Origin: Nitrospira sp.
GTDB taxonomy: Bacteria; Nitrospirota; Nitrospiria; Nitrospirales; Nitrospiraceae
Length of the DNA: 64,000 nt
Assembly: GCA_018242685.1 (NCBI GenBank)
Contig: JAFEBM010000006.1
Span: 124,001 to 188,000, forward strand
Reading direction: 5' to 3'
In this document: in pieces, positions 18,856 through 25,783 of the stretch
Layout of the letters: the number at the start of each line of letters is the position of its first letter
Position numbering within the stretch: position 1 is the stretch's first letter
Position numbers and translations under genes: made by a program
The notes under the pieces: generated by a model
Told to the model about the DNA's origin: nothing
Seen by the model: the letters and a program-made list of their open reading frames with translations, nothing else
The model's database searches: none

Positions 18856-19422
18856 TCAAAGCCATTGGATCTTTACTAAGAGCACCTCCGCACCATCCTT
18901 CAAGCTGACCACGAGCTTTCGCCTAAGCTTGCGGGCTTTGAGTCTCCTCACACCGTCGCGGACGTGGGCGAGCATTTCCTGGGTGCTCGATGCTGGTACT
19001 TTGGCTTCCCCGACTACTTGGGAAAGGTCATCGAAGATAGGCTCGTATACTGAAGGTTTACTAAAGTCCGCATCTGCCAACTGGATGTACACCGCGTAGT
19101 CTGCTCTGATCGTTCCGTCGGGATTTGGGGGTGCGAACATGAGGATTCCCGGAAGCTTTGCAGTAGGAATACTGAAGATGCGTGCGATATCTGGACTTGG
19201 ATTCTTGAACTTCTTCCCTCTCTTCTGCAAGGGATAGAAGAAGTAGATGCCGCATGCTCTAGCGAAATCATCGAGCCACTCTGTCTGAGCCTCGGTGGAG
19301 GACTTAACGACCTTTTGGCTTGGGCGACTGTCGAAAAGGAGGACCCCAAAGATCGCCGCCTCTTCTCGCCGTTGAACGAGCTTGGAGGAAAAGTCATCGA
19401 AACTTGCAATAGGAACGCCCAT
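18856..19422 (-). CDS. Hypothetical protein in an integron-like cassette
   Basis: A 188-residue protein with no family I recognise. ATG 19422 has AGGAGG five bases upstream. No signal peptide or membrane segment. Visible traits: an alternating hydrophobic N-terminal half (AAIFGVLLFDSRPSQ; ACGIYFFYPLQKRGKKF), a middle segment with FSIPTAKLPGILMFAPPNPDG, and a strongly basic helix near the end (RRLKARKLRRKL). It lies between two attC-like sites, with a start 56 bp from one and a stop 66 bp from the other: the expected layout of a single-gene cassette. Confidence 0.7.
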   Translation of the reverse strand: MGVPIASFDDFSSKLVQRREEAAIFGVLLFDSRPSQKVVKSSTEAQTEWLDDFARACGIYFFYPLQKRGKKFKNPSPDIARIFSIPTAKLPGILMFAPPNPDGTIRADYAVYIQLADADFSKPSVYEPIFDDLSQVVGEAKVPASSTQEMLAHVRDGVRRLKARKLRRKLVVSLKDGAEVLLVKIQWL

Positions 19423-19477
19423 CTCTGCCTCCTATAGCCCGGTGATTTCTGGCGCGGTGAAAACGGTCTTTATTGCG

Positions 19478-19537
19478 GTATAACGCTCCGGTTCAGCGGC
19501 GGCGCGCCGCGCCGTCCGCTGCAACCGGTTGTTAGGT
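19478..19537 (-). other. attC-like integron recombination site (60 bp)
   Basis: Minus strand: ACCTAAC (R'', matches RYYYAAC) and GTTATAC (R', one mismatch to GTTRRRY) enclose CCGGTTGCAGCGG and CCGCTGAACCGG, which pair fully except for one extra C in one arm, the hallmark extrahelical base. The loop is GC-rich. The TAA stop of the HNH gene lies inside R'', a typical cassette arrangement. Confidence 0.8.
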
Positions 19538-20260
19538 GTCACGCTTCTCTGCCTCATTGATGATGTCCATGACGGGCCGACTGCCCCGTCTTGAGTTGCA
19601 GTGGAGGCACGCGGTCACGAGGTTCGCGATCGAATTGTCGCCACCTTCGGAGACGGGCTGAACGTGATCCAAGGTCGCAGTGAACCGCGTCAACTGCTTG
19701 CCGCAGTACTTGCACAGATAACCATCGCGCTCGAACACCTTGAGCCGATTTTCTCGCACATTATAGTAGTCCAGGTTGCGCACGACATCGACGGGCGTGG
19801 TTGCGGCGGGCGAAGCAGGTTTCATCAGCTCGCAACACGCAGGAATCTCCTCAGGAAGAAGGACACGATACGGCGTGCCTTCTCGGGTTGGTTCTCCGAC
19901 GCGCTGGATCGCGCCCCGCTCTTCGAGTCCTTGGAGAGCTCCTCGAGTGGTCTGAATACTCAAGACATCGCCTTGCCCGCTGGCCGACCGAACGACGCCG
20001 TTCATCAAGCCACGGGTGCTAACGCGGCAGTACTGGTCGCCTGAACGAAGCACCGCGAGCTCGAACATGTGCCAGTACACCGCCGCCTCGTAGGGGTTAA
20101 GAAGCGGTTGAAGGAATCGGACGACCTGGGAAACGAGCTCCGGTATCTCTAAAGCGTCGAAGTTTCGCACAAACGCCCGATCATCCGGCGTGCGCAATTC
20201 CCCCTCCAGTTCCCCAAGGAGGGCGCGGATCTTCTCGATTCGTTCGTCCGTGTCACTCAT
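19532..20260 (-). CDS. HNH endonuclease with N-terminal winged-helix-like domain, in an integron-like cassette
   Basis: A 242-residue protein. The C-terminal 75 residues form an HNH nuclease with zinc pairs: CKYCGK, then TLDHVQPVSEGGDN (metal and catalytic His) and NLVTACLHCNSRRG. The middle (STRGLMNGVVRSASG ... TTRGALQGLEERGAIQRVGEP) looks like a helix-turn-helix/winged-helix of the kind seen in plasmid replication or regulatory proteins. The target is unknown; roles as a toxin, a defence nuclease or a mobile-element enzyme are all possible. The start lies 17 bp after an R'-like GTTAGGC and the stop inside an attC-like site. Confidence 0.82.
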   Translation of the reverse strand: MSDTDERIEKIRALLGELEGELRTPDDRAFVRNFDALEIPELVSQVVRFLQPLLNPYEAAVYWHMFELAVLRSGDQYCRVSTRGLMNGVVRSASGQGDVLSIQTTRGALQGLEERGAIQRVGEPTREGTPYRVLLPEEIPACCELMKPASPAATTPVDVVRNLDYYNVRENRLKVFERDGYLCKYCGKQLTRFTATLDHVQPVSEGGDNSIANLVTACLHCNSRRGSRPVMDIINEAEKRDT

Positions 20261-20276
20261 CGTCGTTCGCCGTGAC

Positions 20277-20295
20277 GCCTAACCAGTTATTAGAC
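20277..20295 (-). other. Collapsed attC-like relic
   Basis: Minus strand GTCTAATAACTGGTTAGGC: a degenerate R'' (GTCTAAT) and the start of an L arm run directly into a perfect R' (GTTAGGC) with no stem. It looks like an attC from which the hairpin was deleted, and it marks the upstream border of the HNH cassette. Confidence 0.45.
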
Positions 20296-20424
20296 AGCAG
20301 TACAAGTTTGGGGTCAGATCTTGAATCGTGCATGTCGCATTCAGAGATGACACAGAAGAACTCAAGGGGATACGGCTGGTTTTCATTTACCCCGTATTTC
20401 CATTCCGTTCGACGTGTGAGCCTC

Positions 20425-20520
20425 TTACTCGCTCTGGTCGTCATAGGTGTCCAGGAACACCTGAAGCTTATCGAAGAGACGATCCAACTCCTTCCGCACA
20501 AGATCTATGGGGTCTGACAT
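20425..20520 (-). CDS. Possible 31-residue small protein or gene fragment
   Basis: ATG 20520 to TAA 20425 encodes MSDPIDLVRKELDRLFDKL and then QVFLDTYDDQSE, an acidic amphipathic helix with regular heptad-like leucines. No clear ribosome site. It may be a stand-alone small protein or the N-terminus of a lost gene; the sequence to its left, up to the attC relic, has no supported coding frame. Confidence 0.3.
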   Translation of the reverse strand: MSDPIDLVRKELDRLFDKLQVFLDTYDDQSE

Positions 20521-20606
20521 GACTATTGACTTGTTTGGGACCGGCCTCCGCCCCGAAGAGCGAACCCAAGGCACCGGGAGTCAGAGGTGGCTCAAAAACC
20601 TCGCAG

Positions 20607-20849
20607 TCACGCGCTGACTTTGTCCGGTAAGCTAATCACGGGAATACTCACCCGCGCTCGCCCGACTTTTCCCGTCGCGGTACACCGGTCCATGAGTCGA
20701 AGGACCGCAGGCTTTAGAAATATCTCCCCACACTGACTGCACACCTCAGCCTGCACGTTCTTAAACAGAAACAGACGTTTCCCCCAGCGATGGACATGTT
20801 CGATCGTTTTTCGCTTCACTGGGGCTTTGCAGAACGGGCAGGACTTCAT
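20607..20849 (-). CDS. YgiT/MqsA-type zinc-finger antitoxin
   Basis: An 80-residue protein starting MKSCPFCKAPVKRK, with a second zinc pair CSQCGEIFLKP: the YgiT-type zinc finger found at the N-terminus of MqsA-like antitoxins. It ends in a short region that could contact DNA or the toxin. ATG 20849 overlaps the TGA of the DUF4258 gene (ATGA), showing coupling. The longer frame to 20945 only overlaps the neighbour. Confidence 0.85.
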   Translation of the reverse strand: MKSCPFCKAPVKRKTIEHVHRWGKRLFLFKNVQAEVCSQCGEIFLKPAVLRLMDRCTATGKVGRARVSIPVISLPDKVSA

Positions 20850-21163
20850 GACCGCCTCCCTTTTCTTTTGCGCCAGTTCGTCCACAGCTTCGGATCCGGC
20901 CGATAGATCGTGATCAGAATAGCGGTGTTCTCGTGAATCGACCACACGGCATGCAGCGGTGCATGTGATTCCGTAAAGGCGAGCACAAGTGCCGAATGCC
21001 CTCGTGGATCGTCCGGATAATCTTCAATGATCTCGCTGGCAGCACCGGAATAGGCTTGTTCAATTTCGTCGATCGTAATCTGGTCGGCATCACGCTCTTG
21101 TTCGGCATGCAAGGTGATCCGATACCGGCCCGTCCTGATGAGCGCTCGCAGACGTTCAAGCAC
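20846..21163 (-). CDS. DUF4258 protein, likely toxin partner of the YgiT-type antitoxin
   Basis: A 105-residue DUF4258 protein (GRYRITLHAEQERDADQITIDEIEQAYSGAASEIIEDYPDDPRGHSALVLAF), a BECR/RelE-like predicted RNase family that is commonly followed by a YgiT zinc-finger gene, as here. GTG start at 21163. The paired layout supports a type II toxin-antitoxin role; it has not been shown for this protein. Confidence 0.82.
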   Translation of the reverse strand: MLERLRALIRTGRYRITLHAEQERDADQITIDEIEQAYSGAASEIIEDYPDDPRGHSALVLAFTESHAPLHAVWSIHENTAILITIYRPDPKLWTNWRKRKGRRS

Positions 21164-21244
21164 GCGCCGACTTTACTGAAACTCACAACGAACTGCAATC
21201 GACTCGCTCACAAGGTGATTCCCGCGAAATGTCTGTGAAGTCTG

Positions 21245-21457
21245 TTACGCAGAGACCTCAACGTATTCCACTTGGCTGCTGGGTGGGGGGATGGGCAGGC
21301 TGTCTGCACGAAGACCCTCCAGGTGGAATTCTATCGCTTCGCGAATCATCGTTTCAGTTTCCTGGATTGTCTCACCGGTCGCTACACACCCAGGTAGGTC
21401 CGGTACATAGGCTGCGTAGTTAGAGGCGGCTTTTTCAATTACGATGGCATAGCGCAT
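21245..21457 (-). CDS. hicB: HicB-family antitoxin
   Basis: A 70-residue partial RNase H-fold protein (MRYAIVIEKAASNYAAYVPDLPGCVATGETIQE ... IREAIEFHLEGLR), the HicB core without an added DNA-binding domain. It follows hicA by 10 bp and neutralises it by direct binding in known systems. Confidence 0.9.
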   Translation of the reverse strand: MRYAIVIEKAASNYAAYVPDLPGCVATGETIQETETMIREAIEFHLEGLRADSLPIPPPSSQVEYVEVSA

Positions 21458-21467
21458 GCTGGGCCCT

Positions 21468-21656
21468 CTATTTTTTCCATCCAGCCTGTTTGAAGATACT
21501 GTTCAAAGTTCCAGGTGGCAAATCGTCGCTCGGCTTGCCTGCGACCGTCACTCGACCAGGCTTTATGGGATGCTTAAATTGTCGATGACTTCCCTTCGTG
21601 GCAACCAGGTACCAGTTATCCTCTCGCAATCGATCGAGAACCTGGCTGACTTTCAC
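21468..21656 (-). CDS. hicA: HicA mRNA interferase toxin
   Basis: A 62-residue dsRNA-binding-fold toxin that cuts mRNA. The catalytic His lies in TKGSHRQFKHP, and the tail VAGKPSDDLPPGTLNSIFKQAG is family-typical. The usual N-terminus (MKVSQVLDRL) corresponds to a GTG at 21656, so the longer frame to 21722 is rejected. First gene of a hicAB pair. Confidence 0.9.
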   Translation of the reverse strand: MKVSQVLDRLREDNWYLVATKGSHRQFKHPIKPGRVTVAGKPSDDLPPGTLNSIFKQAGWKK

Positions 21657-21875
21657 GAAGCCAGCATACCTCACTGGGAGTGAGAATCCAAGAACAGGAG
21701 AGATATGAATGCCTTCGCGCAACCTTCCGGTCGTTTTGGGTTTCGGATTGAGCCGTGCGAGGTTTGTGCGACTTCAAAGGGTGCCAATGGTGTACCCAGA
21801 ATGAGCATGGTTGCAGGTAAATCTTTGAAGAGCAGGCTCCCCCCTGTCTTAGCACAATCTTCCGAGCGGTCCCCT

Positions 21876-22691
21876 TCAAGACAACAGGGCGAATACCTTG
21901 GGCGCATTGTCGAGCATTAGGATGACGGCGACTCCTATGGTGAGAGCGGCGAACACCTTGGCTGTGATTTCAGCGGAGAGCCATCGTCCCACGGTCGCCC
22001 CTAGCCCGATCCCAGCAGCACTGCCCAGCACCAACGTGGCCAGCAGCCCGCCAGGGATCTCCTCAAATTGGAGGTGCCCGGCTATCCCTCCGATGGAAGT
22101 GACCCCAATGATCATCAGCGAGGTCCCGATCGAGGCCCTCACGGGAAATCCAAGGATGAGCGAGAGCGCGGGCACGATCACGAACCCGCCGCCCACACCG
22201 AAGAACCCGGACAACAGGCCGACGATCAGTCCGATCGAGCCGACCTTGACGAAACAGGAAGGAGGAAAAGAATCCGCACAGGCAAGGGTTCCACGTCTCT
22301 CCGCCGACTCGGAACGACTGTGTCGCCACATGTGGATGGCCATCACCATCATAAGAAGGCTGAACGAGAGCAAGATGATCTCAGATCGGACCAATTGCTG
22401 GCCCTGCGCCCCAAGCCATCCTCCAACCGCGCCCGTCGGACTGAACACGAGTGCCGTTCTGACCTTCACATCACCGGTCTGGAAGTATGCCACGAGACTG
22501 AGCGCAGCCGACACTCCGACTAAAGCCAATGAGATCGCGGTGGCTTCATGTAGGCTGAGTTTCAGCACGTAGACCAGGAGCGGAATCGCCAACAGCGAGC
22601 CGCCGGCTCCGGTCAGGCCGAGCGACAGACTGATTATGGCGCCTGAGAGCAGCGCGAGCCCTGCTTGTTCATCACCGAGGATGCTCATCAT
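21876..22691 (-). CDS. TauE/SafE-family sulfite or sulfonate exporter
   Basis: A 271-residue membrane protein with about eight helices and the two family repeats: GLTGAGGSLLAIPLLVYVL in the first half and GLLSGFFGVGGGFVIVPALSL in the second. TauE/SafE members move sulfite, sulfoacetate or related anions. It starts 12 bp after a persulfide dioxygenase gene, whose product is sulfite, so sulfite export is the likely role (inference from context). Confidence 0.88.
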   Translation of the reverse strand: MMSILGDEQAGLALLSGAIISLSLGLTGAGGSLLAIPLLVYVLKLSLHEATAISLALVGVSAALSLVAYFQTGDVKVRTALVFSPTGAVGGWLGAQGQQLVRSEIILLSFSLLMMVMAIHMWRHSRSESAERRGTLACADSFPPSCFVKVGSIGLIVGLLSGFFGVGGGFVIVPALSLILGFPVRASIGTSLMIIGVTSIGGIAGHLQFEEIPGGLLATLVLGSAAGIGLGATVGRWLSAEITAKVFAALTIGVAVILMLDNAPKVFALLS

Positions 22692-22703
22692 CCCCGATGC
22701 CGC

Positions 22704-23789
22704 TCACTTGCTCGCCGTGGGGTAGCCGGCCTGCTTCCAGGCAGTCATGCCGCCCACCATCACATGCACCTTGGGGAAGCCCGCTTGCATCAGAATCTGT
22801 GCCGCCGTATGGGCTCGCCCACCGCTCTTGCAGACCGAGATGATCTCTCGGTCTCTTAGATCATCAAATTCCCTCAGCCGCTGCGCCAAAGCAGTCACCG
22901 GAATGTTGCGGACCCCTACAATGTGCCCCAGTTCCCCGGTCAATTCCTCTGGGTCTCGCACATCGAGCAACAGCGGAGGATTCCCGCCTTCCAGCGCCCG
23001 CTTGACTTGATCAGGTGGAATCCCGTCGACCAACTGGTCGTTCGCGCCTTGCTCCATGGTTCCTTTGACCTCGCAAGCCGGGACATCTACCGGTATCCAG
23101 GCCGCCTTGGGATCACGGGCACAGGCATAATTCGCTTTCAGCACGTCTTTCATCCACTCGGCCGGCCCGAGTTTCAACCCTTCCAGGTAGTCGATGTACA
23201 CTTGTTTGCTCCTGGGTTGCAGGTTCGGATTGCGCTGCTTCTGCTGCTTGAGGGTGGAGGGTTGGCGATTCCGGTACTCATGGGCCGGATACACCACGAG
23301 ATGATCGGGCAGTGCGAGAATCCGTTGCAGACTGTCCCAATGTTCGCCCGGATCGCCTCCCGGTAGATCGGTGCGGCCCGCGCCGGCATCGTCAAGAAAG
23401 AGCACATCGCCGGTGAGCACTCGGTCTGAGAGGATCAAGCTCACGCTATCCCTGGTGTGGCCGGGCGTAGACAAAACTTTCACAGGCATATTGCCGAGCC
23501 GGCATTCGAATCCGTCCGTCAGGTGAAAGGTCACACAACGCGCCGGGGCCTTGGCATGCATGACATACTCGCATTTAAGCTGATCCTTGAGCGTTGCCCC
23601 ACCCGAGATATGGTCGGCGTGGGTATGGGTATCAATGACGTGCGTGAGGGTCAGTTTTTGCTGCTCAATCATCTTGAGATAGTCCTGTACATGTTCCAAC
23701 ACCGGGTCGACAAGAACCGCCTCCTTGCTCTTCTCATCGGCGATCAGATACGTCCGGCAAGAGCCTGGGTTGAGTTGTGTGAAAATCAT
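22704..23789 (-). CDS. Persulfide dioxygenase (ETHE1-like) fused to a rhodanese domain
   Basis: A 361-residue two-domain enzyme. Residues 1-235 are a metallo-beta-lactamase fold with the ETHE1 iron ligand set: THTHADHISGG, GHTRDSVSL, GDVLFLDDAGAGRTDLPGG and PAHEY. Residues 260-361 are a rhodanese with the active-site Cys in SVCKSGGRAHT. PDO-rhodanese fusions oxidise glutathione persulfide to sulfite and can form thiosulfate. Together with the TauE neighbour this is a compact sulfide-detoxification unit. Confidence 0.9.
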   Translation of the reverse strand: MIFTQLNPGSCRTYLIADEKSKEAVLVDPVLEHVQDYLKMIEQQKLTLTHVIDTHTHADHISGGATLKDQLKCEYVMHAKAPARCVTFHLTDGFECRLGNMPVKVLSTPGHTRDSVSLILSDRVLTGDVLFLDDAGAGRTDLPGGDPGEHWDSLQRILALPDHLVVYPAHEYRNRQPSTLKQQKQRNPNLQPRSKQVYIDYLEGLKLGPAEWMKDVLKANYACARDPKAAWIPVDVPACEVKGTMEQGANDQLVDGIPPDQVKRALEGGNPPLLLDVRDPEELTGELGHIVGVRNIPVTALAQRLREFDDLRDREIISVCKSGGRAHTAAQILMQAGFPKVHVMVGGMTAWKQAGYPTASK

Positions 23790-23859
23790 ACGGTCCTTTC
23801 TTCTCGACTCGCGAGAGGGCGGCCTGTGCGAATAGATTCTCGCCTATCCGAGCGGTCGT

Positions 23860-23943
23860 TCAGCACGGTGAATAATTTCTGTCCGATTCGGATTCAGACG
23901 AGATCCCGACAAATCCGCTCGCGCCGGTCAATGCGACCTTCAT
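23860..23943 (-). pseudogene. 5' remnant of an NAD-dependent epimerase/SDR gene
   Basis: From ATG 23943 (AAGGGAG 7 bases upstream) the frame reads MKVALTGASGFVG, the first strand and glycine loop of an extended SDR, then turns into unrelated residues ISSESESDRNYSPC and stops. Only about 13 codons are family sequence, so most of the gene has been deleted. A second, similar remnant lies at 9532-9633. Confidence 0.5.
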
Positions 23944-23998
23944 GGTCATCTCCCTTCGCGAAATGTTGTTCCCCTTACATCGGCAGCGGAGATGGTAT

Positions 23999-24871
23999 TC
24001 AGCGATTGTCCTTCCGCTGCTGAGAGAGATACCGGTACATCCCCTCCACATTCTCCGGGAACCAGTCCGCGTACCGTTGCCACTGCTCGTACTTGGAAAG
24101 ATGAACGGCCTTTTTCGCCTCTTCCATACTCGCGCCCTTCCGGACTTGCTCCTCCACGGCCGACCTGAGGTCTTCGAGGTAGCCGCGAAATTGCCGCACG
24201 TGCTCTTTCTTGCCGATCTTGCCATGGCCGGGGACCAGGGTCTCGAAATCTAATTGCTCGATTCGTTTGAGCGATTCGATCCAGTCGTCGGGATAATCGC
24301 TCTGCATTGTACGGTAGGCCACCGTCTCGACCGGAATGAAATCAACGGCAAAGAGCAGTTTGTCCTGAGGGAGCAGGACGACGAGACTGTTATCCGAGTG
24401 GTTCTTACCGGTATAGATCAGTTCGACATGTTTCCCGCCGAGGTCGATCGACATCCGATCGGTGAACGTAAGATCCGGGACGGGGGTTTTCGGATCCGCC
24501 GCGTGGAGAATTTTTTCCCGCGCCGCCGCATGGCTGATGAAGGTCGCCTGGTCGGCGAAGACGCTGCCGCCGGTGATATGGTCGTCGTGGTGGTGGCTGT
24601 AGATCACATAACGGACCGGCTGATCGGTCAGGGTCTTGATCTTGGCCTTAAGCCAGGTCGCCGCATCGGAACTGATCGGATCGGTCACGATCACACCCTT
24701 CGGTGTCGTGATAAAAATGGCCTGGTGAAATTGGTGCCGGTACAGATAGACGTCATCGACCAGCTTGATGATTTCATCGTCCGGCCGGGACTGTTGAGCC
24801 GACAATCCAGGTCCTAGGAGCAGCAGACTTCCGACCGCGAGCACCGACAGAACCCACCGATATCCACTCAT
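23999..24871 (-). CDS. Secreted metallo-beta-lactamase-fold hydrolase
   Basis: A 290-residue exported protein: signal peptide of about 25 residues (LLLLGPGLSAQQ), then an MBL fold with SHHHDDHITGGSVF as first metal motif, GKNHSDNSLVV, a third ligand in FAVDFIP and the last His in VPGHGKIG. The second position of HxHxDH is His-Asp-Asp as in the SoxH/quinoprotein-relay MBL group. The substrate is not evident. A C-terminal helical region (EEAKKAVHLSKYEQWQRYADWF) is typical of this group. Confidence 0.82.
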   Translation of the reverse strand: MSGYRWVLSVLAVGSLLLLGPGLSAQQSRPDDEIIKLVDDVYLYRHQFHQAIFITTPKGVIVTDPISSDAATWLKAKIKTLTDQPVRYVIYSHHHDDHITGGSVFADQATFISHAAAREKILHAADPKTPVPDLTFTDRMSIDLGGKHVELIYTGKNHSDNSLVVLLPQDKLLFAVDFIPVETVAYRTMQSDYPDDWIESLKRIEQLDFETLVPGHGKIGKKEHVRQFRGYLEDLRSAVEEQVRKGASMEEAKKAVHLSKYEQWQRYADWFPENVEGMYRYLSQQRKDNR

Positions 24872-24922
24872 GGTTCCCTCCCTTGGCTGTATCGTTCGTT
24901 CGTGACGGTCTTCGTCTCGTGC

Positions 24923-25714
24923 TCATCCGAGGTCATCTACCAAGCCGCCCTTCCTCCCGACCAGGATGAGTGTGGGGTACGCGAAATGGATTTCCGTGCC
25001 GACCCAATGGGCGCCCATCCCGAGACGATCCTGCCCAATATCGTTGCGCAAGAGTGCGCGGATCGTCTCGTCGTCGCCGGGACGAGGAAACGACGCAGCC
25101 AATTGCCGTTCGAGTTCCATCGCGAGCCTGTACCAGTGGGTTGTGACGCGAGTGAGCTTCAACCGTTCGGCCATGCCGAGTAGTTCTTCCGGTGTGCAGG
25201 CGCTGGTGTGAGACGGATCCCGCAGTTTCTCAAGGTGATCGTAGGCCGCTCTTTTTTCAGACGGAATCGCGACATCGACGACCATCAACACCCCGTCCTG
25301 TTTGCATACTCGATGCATTTCCGCGAACACCAGGAAGGGGTCGAGGAAATGATGAAAGGAGTACCGTGTAATCACCATGGAAAAGGATTCGTCCGCATAG
25401 GAAAGCGGCAGGACATCGGCATTGTTCCATTCCACATTTGTGATCCCTTTGTCCCTTTGGATCTGCCGCGCCTTGTCGATCATGGCAGGCGTAATGTCGA
25501 TTCCCGTAACCCGTGCGGCTCGCGCGGCGAAGGCGCAGGCCACCAGACCCGGGCCGCAGGCGACGTCGAGCACGGTATCGCGCGACGTGACGCCGGTCGA
25601 TTCAAGCATGAGCCGGAAGGCCGACTCCTGCGAATGTTCAGGCATGTCCGCGAAAGGACCGGCTTGCCTGGTGAATTGCTGGATGATGGATGCTTGGTGT
25701 TCTGCCTGTGTCAT
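24923..25714 (-). CDS. Class I SAM-dependent methyltransferase
   Basis: A 263-residue methyltransferase with motif I VLDVACGPGLVACAFAARA, the acidic motif II GIDITPAMIDKA, and motif IV NADVLPLSYADESFSMVITRYSFHHF, the UbiE/type-11 pattern. The acceptor is unknown. Ordinary chromosomal context between an MBL protein and an antiporter. Confidence 0.85.
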   Translation of the reverse strand: MTQAEHQASIIQQFTRQAGPFADMPEHSQESAFRLMLESTGVTSRDTVLDVACGPGLVACAFAARAARVTGIDITPAMIDKARQIQRDKGITNVEWNNADVLPLSYADESFSMVITRYSFHHFLDPFLVFAEMHRVCKQDGVLMVVDVAIPSEKRAAYDHLEKLRDPSHTSACTPEELLGMAERLKLTRVTTHWYRLAMELERQLAASFPRPGDDETIRALLRNDIGQDRLGMGAHWVGTEIHFAYPTLILVGRKGGLVDDLG

Positions 25715-25783
25715 TCTGTCTCCTCTCCGCTCAACGGTGGACCGTTTCCGTCAAGACTTGAACGAACCGGTTGAGTATGATCG

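Noticed and set aside
20301..20345. REP-like repeat (GGGGTCAGATCTTGAAT type) linked to RAYT transposases
   Set aside because: Only one copy is visible and no Y1 transposase gene is near, so it was not listed as a feature.
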